Assembly (NCBI GenBank): GCA_013339895.1
Contig: JABACO010000017.1
Location: 7,499,690-7,563,689, forward strand
Reading direction: 5' to 3'
DNA from: Ephydatia muelleri
Lineage: Eukaryota; Porifera; Demospongiae; Spongillida; Spongillidae
Length of the DNA stretch: 64,000 nucleotides
Shown: piece after piece, positions 23,354-35,900 of the stretch
Position numbering within the stretch: the stretch's first letter is position 1
Layout: each line of letters opens with the position of its first letter
Translations under genes and position numbers: made by a program
Notes under the pieces: model-generated
What the model was told of the DNA's origin: nothing
What the model saw: only the letters and a program-made list of their open reading frames with translations
The model's database searches: none

Positions 23354-23776
23354 ACGAATTCCGAGACTGGGAACGAGAACGGGCAGCACACTCTTGTTCT
23401 CTGCAACCACGCGGTTCTGCGACATGAAACAAGAACGAAAGTACTCCTTTTTGACTTCTAGATCGATTGCTAAAACACGCTGCACGATCCGATCGTCGGG
23501 AGTGTTGTTACAGTCTTACAGACGGGTCGCGTTTTTTTAATGACATTCATGGTCGTGGTCAAATCCTATATGGAAGTTTCTAACGAAACTTCCGATAACG
23601 CGTAATTTGAATACACTAGAGAGTAAACGGTATACTCATACTGTATAATACATATATAGTAACAAGCTTTCTTTCATAGTGTAATAATCTTCTTACTCAC
23701 AGCGCTAGCCGCTCACAGATATGCATAAGTGCTTACATGAAATAAGATCCGCCTTCGTCCGTTATGGGGGGCGAAT

Positions 23777-23844
23777 TAGTCTCGTACCCAGACCCCAAAC
23801 GTCACAGCTAATTCACCCGCAGCTGTGACGCATGTGGGAGACTA
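23777..23844. mobile_element. 68-bp hairpin mini-element in the phosphatase upstream region
   Basis: TAGTCTCG at 23777 and GAGACTA at 23838-23844 are inverted. An inner pair CGTCACAGCT / AGCTGTGACG forms a strong stem. The start TAGTCTCGTACCCAGACC matches the ends of the element at 39561-40691, so this may be a deletion derivative of that family. It lies 127 bp before the phosphatase start codon. Confidence 0.55.
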
Positions 23845-23970
23845 GGGGGAGTGTGTCATGTATATCGACACGCATGAAGTACTGAGTCATACAAGTCAAC
23901 AGCCCCGCCCTATTGCGGAAACTGTAGAACGGATCGCAAGGCGTGTCGGTCAAGGCCAGCGGTCGCTGCG

Positions 23971-26900
23971 ATGTTAGGAACCCATGCTTGGTTGACAATT
24001 GTTGCCGCTACGGCACTGATTGGACGTGCCGCTCAAGGTGAGCTGAACATAGGAGGGTGTGGAAGGACCATTAAAACCACTCTTAATAAACGTATTTGAC
24101 ATTAAATCGTACTAACCATGCAATGGTTAATAACGACATGCAGGCCAGAGCATCACCTGGAATGGGCCAGTGGTCAGAAACAACAGCCTGGTGTCCCTCT
24201 CTGCAGTTCCAAACAGAATTAGCTCATCCGCTCCACCACAGTATCCTCTGGTGTGCAAGGGAATTACAGGTGGACAGTGGTATGAACCGAATGGAGTCCT
24301 GTTTCGACTAGCAACACCTGACCCTGTAACTTTGGGAGGTTATGGTCAACGAAATGTGTCAGGAGGAGTAGAGCTGTATCGTGGATCTCCTGATGTCTTC
24401 CCACATGGTGTTCAATGTTGTACCAATACCACCATCACACTCTGTGTTGGAATGTACACTGATCTCACACTAGCAGCATCAGTCAGTCTGGCTATATCAA
24501 ATGTTAACAACTATGCTCTCTCAGTAGCAGCCACATGTAAGTACAGAGGAAAGTACATCACATGTGTTATGGAAGTGTTGACTCTCCCACAGATGGTCCT
24601 AACATCACAGGAGGTGTCCAGTTTCAGCTGTTGACACCTACAAATGTTGATCCACCAGTGTTCCAGTTGACCTGCACCAGCACTAGTTCTCCTCCTACAG
24701 ATGTGCTGTGGACCACTAATGGAAGTCCAGTGAGTAATACTTCCTCTCAGATAGTGACAGATCGACCAACATCTACTTACAACAACACCCTGACTGTGAC
24801 TGGGAGAGCATATGGGATGTACACATGCACTGTCACCACTACCTGCTCACCAGTGTGTGGAGCGTTTACTCTCAATCCAAGGTCCACTACCTCATCCCTC
24901 ACTGTACAAGGTAAGCAATGCCTATGAAGGGTGTCTTGTACCTAAAGACATGTACCTCTATACAGCTCCTCCTGGCCCACCCACTGGTGTCACTGCTGTG
25001 CAGTCTGGTCCCACATCTGTCAGTGTCTCTTGGACTGCACCAATCTCAGGTGGTCCAGTGACCAGATATGATATCTACTATGTGGCTAATGGAGGCCCAA
25101 GTACAAGTGGAGGCTCAACCAATTCTACTTCCTATGTCCTAACAAACCTTCAAGTTGGGGCTCAGTACAACATCTCTGTCATAGCTTTGGGCACTTACCT
25201 TGGATCTCAGAATGCTTCAGCAGTTGTTGTTGTACCAGGTACACCTGAAGTAGTCCACACTCCCTCATCCCCACACCATGATGATCCATGAGTAGCCATG
25301 TTTTCATTGTTCATCTCTCCACACAGCAATAGGTCAGGTGACCATCACTGGTAGTGTGACCACACCCACCGCTGGCTCACCACACACACTCACCTGCAGT
25401 GTTCCAGTCAATGGATACAATGGAATGCTGACCATCCAACTGACAGCTCCAAATGGAAGCATGCTCCTCAATAATATGTTATCAGCTAGTCCAGGGATGA
25501 ACTACACACTCCAGTGGCCATTCTCCCCTCTACACACATCTGATGGAGGAGTCTACATGTGTATGGTGTTGTATGAGAACTACACTCTTGGCGCAGCAAG
25601 CTTGTCTGTAACAGTGACCAGTGAGTGTTCAAAAGAAATGTTGACATAACTAAATCACTGCGTTCTTTTCTGTCTTAACCCACATTGTCCCCTGAATGTC
25701 ATCACCAGTCCCTCCTCCCAATGTGACCATATCAGCTGTCCCCAGTCAGGTTGTCATCGCTGGAAGCAACATCACCCTGGTATGTAATGTCCAGTTGGAC
25801 CCATCAGTGGACAGTACAGTGATGGTGACCAGCACATGGACTGCACCAGGAGGAGCTACCATCAGTGGTAGTAACCCTTTGTGGATTGGGTCATCTAATC
25901 AGAGCACACTGATGTTGACCTCTCTGGGGACCCGAGATGCTGGGAGCTATGTCTGTGGAGTATCAGTCGCTTCCATTAACACACTGTACATTACTGGACC
26001 AACGGGAAGCAATGCCTCCATTTTAGGTAACAAAAAGAAATGTACTGCATGCATGTAGCTAATTTGATCCATACTCTTGCTTATTTTCAGTTTCAGTGCA
26101 CACAATAAACATCAGTACTTCAGGCAGTCCAGTGGCAGGACAGATGTACACACTCACCTGCACAGGGAGGATAGTGGGAGACACTTCACTCACTCCTGTG
26201 GTGACATGGTACAGCTCAGCTGGAGTGGTTACCAATGGCAATGACATCTCTGTATCCAATGGTGACCTCAAGTTTAACCCTCTCCGCACCTCACACAGAG
26301 GTCTGTATAATTGTACTTCTACACTGCGCTCTCCATTCAGTTCAACTACTGCTACAGAGATGAATATCATTGTCCAAAGTATGCAGTTCATGGATGTTTA
26401 TGATTATCATTAACGATGCATCTGTTTTCTATTTTCTACAGTCCCACCTCCCACTGTCACCATCACCTCCACACCCATCACTACCTCATACTATGCTGGT
26501 ACACCACTCAACCTCACCTGCACTGTTCAGCTCATCCCACAAGTGGACACTAATGTCATCTTTAACTCCTTGTGGACTGGACCAGGAGGACAGATCTCCA
26601 GTGGTATTGGCAGAGTCTCACTCTCCTCTGGTGTCAACCAGACCACTGTACAGTTCTATCCTCTCAACACCACTGATACTGGAGTGTACAACTGTTCAGT
26701 TAGTGTTTCTGCATCAGGTCAGCAGTATGTGGACACCTTAATAGCTGTCAGTTCTTCCATGAAATCAATCACAGTGGAAGGTCAGTAGTTATTAGACCAG
26801 GTGACATCTGATGTTGACCATCCACCCCTCCTCCCTCACAGCTCTCCCTGCTCCTCAGGTGACCATCACTCCATCAGGGAGCTCCACTGCAGGAAGTCCA

Positions 26901-29900
26901 TACAACCTCACATGTACAGTGATGGTAGTAAATGGACTGGTAGTTGTTCCTCAGGTGATGTGGTTCAAGAATGGAACAAGTGTTATTGGAAGCAATGGTA
27001 TCTCATTGACACCAGGAATGCTTTCAGCTAACACAACCACCCTCAGCCTCCAATTCAACCCTCTCAACACATCTAATGGAGGCCAGTACTCCTGCACAGC
27101 CAATGTCTCCCTCCCTGCCATATCCATCACACGTCTATACGCCCTATCTTCAGCACGTGTGATAATTCAAAGTAAGCCATAATATATATGTGATCGTTTC
27201 CGTGAAAAGGGACCTAATGCATGTTTTTTCAAGATTTCAATTTTTTATATTCTAGTAGTCTGAAATGTTGTCTGCACATTATTTCTTACGCACTGAGAAT
27301 CGGAGTATCTAAGGCTCTGAATTTTTAATTAGCCATACATTTCAACGCAGGCGTTACATTTCTATTGCGCTACTGGAAATTTTAAGATGTATGTGTTAGG
27401 TCCCTTTTCGTGGAAACGATCCCATATGCCCTTTGTCCAGCTACCTATATTCCTCCTCCCCAGTCCCTCCACCCCTGGTGACCACCACAGCAGTCCCCAG
27501 TCAGGTGGTCATGGAGGAAGATAACATCACTCTCACCTGCCACGTGCGGCTGGACCAATCGGTTCGGGTGGACAGCACAGTGATGATAAACATAGAGTGG
27601 GTTGAACCGGGAGGAGCTCGTGTCAATGGCACAAGCGCAGCACTGGTTAGCTCCACCTACACAGACTACACCCTGCATCTACAGTCTGTGGTCCTCCAAG
27701 AGAGTGGCGTGTACACGTGTCGCGTATTGGTCACTTCAGAATACACCACCAGTGCAAATGTCAACACTTCAATAGAAGGTACCCTAGTAGTACATGCACA
27801 ATGTCCCTTTGACACCATGTGCCTCCCTCCTTCCCTTCAGTGGCCGTATACTCCATCTCAATTGTGGCCTCCTCCAGCACCACCCTTGGAGGAATGAACT
27901 ACTCCCTGACATGCATTGTGGACACGTATAGGAGCATTGTAGCACCCAATGTGGCCTGGGTAGGGCCCTATGGACCCGTTACTAACGGCAACAATGCTGT
28001 CATCAGGGACCTATCAGCCGCTGGGGAGTGGAATGTCACAGTTTTTTTTAACCCTCTTCGCACCTCCCACGGAGGAAGGTACACATGTGTATCCATGGTA
28101 ACTGCCCCTGCTGTGACTAATGTGACAGCTTCAAAGGACATAAAAATTCAAAGTACATATGAATAATTTTTGTGTGTAGACTTTGTGCCATGTGCACTCT
28201 CTTCCCACAGTCCTTCCTCCAACTGTCACCATCACCTCTACACCCCTCACTACCTTGTACTATGCTGGTACACCACTCAACCTCACCTGCAATGTTCAGG
28301 TTGTACCGGAAGTGGACACGCCCATCATTGCAACCTGGCTCAGGGGAGCTTCGATTATAACTAGCGATAACTACACCACCATCTCACCACTGATCAGCGC
28401 TGACTCCTCCTATGTCACTACACTCATCTTTAACCCTCTGGGTACTTCAGACAGCGGACAGTACAACTGTAATGTCTCTGTTCAACCTGGGGCTCCCTAT
28501 GTCATCTCAGGAGTGGGAGGTGGCTCACTGTTCCTTCAGGTCCTAGGTCAGTGGTACCAACACACTCCATTCATCCTCATCATCTCTGCCTCCTCCTCTT
28601 CCACCAGATCTCCCTGCTCCCAATGTCACCATCACTCCTTCCCTCCCTCTACCCTCCATTGGTGCAGCATACTCCCTAACATGTCAGGTCACGGAGGTGG
28701 CTGGTCTAGTCTTACCTATTGCTCTGACTTGGACCAGGGCTGATGGTTTGAGCCTGGGGACTATCCCAGTACGTAATGGTAGCACCACCACACTCTCCTT
28801 CCCATCATGGAGTGCGCTGAACCTTGCTCAATACGATTGCACAGCAGACATCTCACTGCCATATAAGGGCATTAACGCTACCAGCACTGCCAGTGCTGCT
28901 CTGAAGGGTACACAGAGATACTTGCATGCAAGCTATTCATCCATTCAATGCTCTATTCACAGCTCCGGGAGTGGTTAGTGGTCCAGCATTGGCTACTCCA
29001 TCAGACAGTAGCTCTGTGATCAGTTGGAGCCCACCACAGCTGAGCAATGGACGACTAACAGGCTATGCCCTCTCCATTGTACAGCTATTGGACTATGGCA
29101 TGCCTGTTAGTGGCAGTGCTATCAATGCTACAGTTGATGTCATGATGACATCATACAACTGGAGTGCACTAAGTAAGCACAGCTCTATTATTAGCCCTCT
29201 TAGTGATATTAACCCTTTATGCACCAGACCCAGCAGTACCCTACCAGACCTGTATCAGTGCTGTTAACCCACTTGGTCCTGGGGACCCGTGGTGTAAGGT
29301 CTTCTTTACAAAGGAGGATGGTAGGCTGTGATGTCATGTGACCATTGGAGGTGTGGCAATGACATCATATATGTGTCTAGTCCCCAGTGTGGCTCCAATG
29401 GGACTGGTGGTGACAAGGTCACCAGATGGTCTGAGCATGAGCATCAGCTGGTCACCTCTGACCCTCTCGCAGGCCAGAGGGTTTGTGGACTATTATGCCA
29501 TCTCCTACGGACCAGTCGGACAGCTGCTAACCTCCACCACCACCACCAATGGAACAAACTTTGTAGTATCTGGACTGAGTGCCGTCTTAGCATATAACGT
29601 GGCTGTCAGAGGTCACACCATTGTAGGAGTGGGGCCTATTGCTACAATGATCGTTATGTCTGTACCTACAGCAGGTGAAGTAACATATCATCTTCCTCCA
29701 CCACCACTCACATCCACTCACATGTGTATGATGTGGGAGATTTTCTGCACCTGTGTGTGTGTCTGTGTGTGCGTGTGTGTGCATGTGTGAGTGCATGTGT
29801 GTACATGTGTGTGTATGTGTGTGTGTGTTTGTGTGTGTGTGTATGTGTATGTACATGTGTGTGCATGTGTGTGTATGTGTACATGTGTGTGTGTGCATGT

Positions 29901-32900
29901 GTGTGTGCATGTGTGTGTGCATGTGTGTGTGCATGTGTGAGCATGTGTGTGCTTGTGTGTGTGTGCTTGTGTGTGTTGTGCTTAAGTGTATGCGCATTGC
30001 TCTCAAACAAAAATGTGTAGTGATGATATTCTGCCCTCACACACGTAGGACCAACAGCCCAGACCACTACTGCTAGCAGCTCCCTTTCAATTGCTCCCAT
30101 TGCCGGGGCAATAGGAGGAGTTGCTATAGGAATTCTTGCAGTGGTAGCCATGGTAGTTATTATCATTGTATTAAGGTTTGCAGCCTTCTTTGGCTTGGTC
30201 TCGGAGGTTAGGGTGTTTGTGTTAACTAATCCACACAGGTCTAGGAGGAAGAGAACACATCACATCAATGAAGCACCATTCCACGTTACTGCTCAAGAAA
30301 CAGAGAAGCAGCACATTAAGCTGACCGATGTGAAAGCGAGTACGGATGTGGCTACTCTTGATGCAACTAGGCAGGATGCCATGGATGGGAGCGTAGAACA
30401 GGACATGGGGGAAAAGCTGCTCCCACCTGATGCTAGCGTTACCTCTTCCCGTGAGGAGGTCCCGGACGAAGAGGGTACCATTCCAGACCCACCTAACAAC
30501 TCATCTTCATCTAGTAGTGGTGAGCTATCTAATCCATTAGCTGCTCACTCCTGTACCTACCCTCCTGCCCCTTCACATCTCTTCCCTCAACAGCCAGGGA
30601 CCCTGCACTGCCCATCAATGTAGTGTCCTTCCACGAGCATGTGCGCGATATGCACCTGAATAAAAACCTGGCATTTCAACTGGAGTATCACGTAATTGCA
30701 AGACATTCTCATCCTTTCAGAACAATAGCAATCCCTTTTGCCCTTTGCAGCTATTGCCAGTGAAGCCTAGCAGGCCTCAGAAGGTAGCTGCACTTCTTTG
30801 CAATGCAGCGAGGAGTAGATTTACTAATATTTTACCTTGTAAGGGCGGTATCATGCAATTGCAACACATCATTTTCTGTTGATATATTCCTAAGATGACG
30901 ATGACAGAGTGAAACTGAAAGAGACACCCGGAATGCCTGGCTCTGACTTCATAAATGCCAGCTATATTGATGTACATATACATTAGCATGTCGAAACGTT
31001 TCGTATGAGTTCTTTTGTTTGCAGGGATACAAGAGGGAGAATTGCTACATAGCCTCACAAGGTTGAAATTTTTAAAGGTATTGACCATCAATAATTTTAA
31101 CTTTAACCCCATAGGGCCGACGGAGAATACCATTGCTGACTTCTGGAGGATGGTATGGGAGGGTAGGCTGCAGACCATTGTGATGCTGACCAAGTGTTCT
31201 GAAGATGGCAAGGTGAATCCATATAGTTAGATTATAAGGAATGCAATGTTTGAGCCAGTTCATATGTCCTCTGATAAATATCAGTATATACGTAGTATAA
31301 TAAATGAATGCTTTTAATCTTGCAATAGAGCAAATGTGAGATGTACTGGCCTGATAGCATGGGAGGAGTCTACGAGACAGACACTCTCCAGATCACTACC
31401 ATTTCCATTCTGCCATTTGCCGACTTTGACATCCGGAAGTTCAATATCAAAAATGTGAGTGGCCTGGGCACCTGATAGGATGCTCCACCACACCTACTGT
31501 ACTCCCAATGCAGAAAGTGGCCCCAGATGCCGGCTACCTCCAGGTGACCCACTTCCACTACACTGCCTGGCCAGATCATGGAGTGCCCCAGTTTGCCACC
31601 TCACTCCTCAGCTTTGTGAGGAGGGTGCAGAAGGCCCACGACAAGGGCAAGGGGATTCCCCTCCTGGTCCACTGCAGTGCGGGGGTGGGGCGCACGGGAA
31701 CCTTCATTGCACTGGACACACTCCTGGACAGGATGAGGTCAGAGACATCCATCAGTGTCTTTGAGGTGGTCAAGGATATGAGGAGGAGACGAGTGCTCAT
31801 GGTCCAAACACAGGTACATTACCCCACTGCTACCACACCCACTGCCATACCCACCACACTGCCATCATACCCACCACCACCACGCCCACCACCACTACAC
31901 CCACCACCACCACAACCCACCACCACCACGCCCACCACACCAACCACCACCCACACACCACCACCACACCCACCACCACCAAACCCACCACCACTACACC
32001 CACCACCACCACACCCACCACCAACACACCCCACCACCACCACACCCACCACCACCACACCCACCACCACCACCACACCCACCACCACCATACCCCACCA
32101 CCACCATACCCCACCACCACCACACCCACCATCACCACACCCCACCACTGCCACACCCACCACTACCACACCCACCACCATCATCACCACTACCACACCC
32201 ATCACCACCACACCCCACCACTACCACACCCACCACTACCACACCCCACCACTACCACACCCACCACCATCATCACCACTACCATAACTCTACACCACCT
32301 CAGGACCAGTATGTGTTCATCCATGATGCCCTTGATGAGTACATCACCTGTGGGGACACAGGAATAAGTGTCACAAATCTCAGGATCTCCATTAACTCCC
32401 CTCTCCAAGACTAAATCTGGAAAGACGATGAATGGGTTCCTGGAACAATTTTCAGTAAGCAACGATGGCAGTGTTGGGTGGATATGTGTGGTGGTGTGAG
32501 TGTTGGGTGGATATGTGTGGTGGTGTGAGTGTTGGGTGGATGTGTGGTGGTGTGAGTGTTGGGTGGATATGTTGGTGGTGTGAGTGTTGGGTGGATATGT
32601 GTGGTGTGAGTGTTGGGTGGATATGTGTGGTGGTGTAGTGTTGGGTGGTTGTGTGTGGTGTGAGTGTTGGGTGAATATGTGTGTGGTGTGAGTGTTGGGT
32701 GGATATGTGTGGTGGTGTGAGTGTTGGGTTATGTGTAGTGGTGTGGTGCAGTGTTGGGTGGATCTGTGTCGTGGTGTGGTTTGGGTGTTGTGTTGTGGTG
32801 TGGGTGTTGGGTGGATTGTGTGGTGGTGGTGTTGGGTGGCTATGTGTGTGGTGTGGTGCAGTGTTGGGTGGATATGTGTAGTGGTGTGAGTGTTGGGTGG

Positions 32901-35900
32901 ATATGTGTTGTGGTGTGTTGGGTGGATATGTGTGGTGGTGTGAGTGCAGTGATGGGTGGATATGTGTGGTGGTGTGAGTGCAGTGTTGGGTGGATATGTG
33001 TGGTGGTGTGAGTGCAGTGTTGGGTGGATATGTGTGTGGTGTGGTGTTGGGTGGATATGTGTAGTGGTGTGAGTGCAGTGTTGGGTGGATAGTGTAGTGG
33101 TATGAGTGCAGTGTTGGGTGGATATGTGTAGTGGTGTGAGTGCAGTGTTGGGTGGATATGTGTAGTGGTGTGAGTGTTGGGTGGACATGTGTGGTGTGTG
33201 AGTGTTGGGTGGATATGTGTGGTGGTGTGAGTGCAATGTTGGGTGGATATGTGTAGTGGTGTGAGTGTTGGGTGGACATGTGTGGTGGTGTGAGTGTTGG
33301 GTGGATATGTGTGGTGTGTGAGTGCAGTGTTGGGTGGATAGTGGTGTGAGTGTTGGGTGGATATGTGTAGTGGTGTGAGTGCAGTGTTGGGTGGATATGT
33401 GTGGTGGTGTGAGTGTTGGGTGGATATGTGTAGTGGTCTGAGTGTTGGGTGGATATGTGTGGTGGTGTGAGTGCAGTGTTGGGTGGATATATGTAGTGGT
33501 GTGAGTGTTGGGTGGATATGTGTGGTGGTGTGAGTGTTGGGTGGATATGTGTGGTGGTGTGAGTGCAGTGTTGGGTGGATATGTGTAGTGGTGTGGAGTG
33601 TTGGGTGGATATGTGTTGTGTGAGTGCAGTGTTGGGTGGATATGTGTAGTGGTGTGAGTGTTGGGTGGATATGTGTGGTGGTGTGAGTGCAGTGTTGGGT
33701 GGATATGTGTAGTGGTGTGAGTGTTGGGTGGATATGTGTTGTGGTGTGAGTGCAGTGTTGGGTGGATATGTGTATGGTGTGAGTGTTGGGTGGATATGTG
33801 TGGTGGTGTGAGTGCAGTGTTGGGTGGATATGTGTGGTGGTGTGAGTGTTGGGTGGATTGTGTAGTGGTGTGAGTGTTGGGTGGATATGTGTAGTGGTGT
33901 GAGTGCAGTGTTTGGGTGGATATGTGTTGTGGTGTGAGTGCAGTGTTGGGTGGAATATGGTGTAGGTGGTGTGAGTGTTGGGTGGATATGTTTGTGGGTG
34001 GTGAGTGCAGTGTTGGGTGGATATGTGTTGTGTGAGTGCAGTGTTGGGTGGATATGTGTAGTGGTGTGAGTGTTGGGTGGATATGTGTTGTGGTGTGAGT
34101 GCAGTGTTGGTGGATATGTGTAGTGGTGTGGAGTGTTGGGTGGATTGTGTTGTGGTGTGAGTGCAGTGTTGGGTGGAATATGTGTAGTGGTGTGAGTGTT
34201 GGGTGGATATGTGTGGTGGTGTGAGTGCAGTGTTGGGTGGATATGTGTAGTGGTGTGAGTGTTGGGGGTGGATTGTGTAGTGGTGTGAGTGTTGGGTGGA
34301 TATGTGGGTGTGGTGTGAGTGCAGTGTTTTGGGTGGATATGTGTAGTGGTGTGAGTGTTGGGGGATATGTGTAGTGGTGTGAGTGTTGGGTGGATATGTG
34401 TAGTGGTGTGAGTGTTGGGTGGATATGTGTAGTGGTTGTGAGTGCAGTGTTGGGTGGATATGTGTAGTGGTGGAGTGTTGGGTGGATATGTGTGGTGGTT
34501 TGTGACGTGTTGGGTGGATATGTGTGGTGGTGTGAGTGCAGTGTTGGGTGGATATGTGTAGTGGTGTGAGTGCAGTGTTGGGTGGATATTTGTAGTGGTG
34601 TGAGTGTTGGGGTGGATATGTGTAGTGGTGTGAGTGCAGTGTTGGTGGATATGTGTAGTGGTGTGGAGTGCAGTGTTGGGTGGATATGTGTAGTGGTGTG
34701 AGTGTTGGGTGGATATGTTGTAGTGGTTGTGAGTGCAGTGTTGGGTGGATATGTGGTAGTGGTGTGAGTGTTGGGTGGATATGTTAGTGGTGTGAGTGCA
34801 GTGTTGGGTGGATATGTGTTGTGGTGTGAGTGCAGTGTTGGGTTAGATATGTGTGGTGGTGTGAGTGCAGTGTTGGGTGGATATGTGTAGTGGTGTGAGT
34901 GCAGTGTTGGGTGGATATGTGTGGTGGTGTGAGCGCAGTGTTGGGTGGATATGTGTAGTGGTGTGAGTGTTGGGTGGATATGTGTGGTGGTGTGAGTGCA
35001 GTGTTGGGTGGATATGTGTAGTGGTGTGAGTGTTGGGTGGATATGTGTAGTGGTGTGAGTGTTGGTGGATATATGCAGTGTTGGGTGGATATGTGTGGTT
35101 GTTTGAGTGCATTCATCTTGTTTGAAGCTTCTTGACATGGTGAGTCGCAAGCCATCTCCTGGTGAGTGTTCTGATGGAGAACAGCCATACAACAAGGCAA
35201 AGAATCGCTATGAGAACTGGCTACCATGTATGACCGTATGAAGTATCCCTGTGGTCATGGCAACTGAGATATTTATTTTCCACAGACAATGCTAGTCGGC
35301 CATTCCTAAGGGCAACTGTTACTGAAGGCTCTGATTATATCAATGCCAGCTTCATTGATGTAAGAGGCTCTTCCAGATGCTACAATGTCGGTTTCAAAAT
35401 ACTTCTTTCGCTTCAGGGCTACAAGCAGCGTAAAGGCTACATAGCCACCCAGGGTCCCCTCCAGAACACAGTGGATGACTTCTGGAGGATGGTGTGGGAG
35501 TTCAAGTGCAAGGTCATCATCATGCTGTGTCATCTGACAGAGGAAGGTCGTGAATCATCTTACTGCTACTGGCCCATAGAGGAAGGATCCGCTATGTCTT
35601 ATGGCAGCATCTCTGTCACTCTGGAGTCAACACAGAACTTTGAGGCCTACAAAATTAGAAAATTCATGGTCATGAAGGAGAAGGTTGGTGCCCAGATATG
35701 TTGGATAGACACCTCTCTCCCCTCCATTAACCCTCCCCCTTACTTCACCTTCTCCTTCCCTCTCCCTCCTGTTCCCTCCCCTTCTTTACCCCTCCCCTTA
35801 CTTCACCTTCTCCTTCTCCCTCCCTCCCTCACCTCCCTGCCATTGCACATTACGGTTGGAAGTTATTGTGCTTCAAATGAATACACTCATTTCCTTTTGC

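Noticed and set aside
29587-30166. His/Thr- and Cys/Val-rich frames over the (TG)n tract
   Set aside because: Microsatellite translation artefacts inside an intron.
32202-35195. 997-codon minus-strand Thr/His/Pro-rich open frame
   Set aside because: It is a read-through of the minisatellite; the real exons on the plus strand flank it with proper splice sites.
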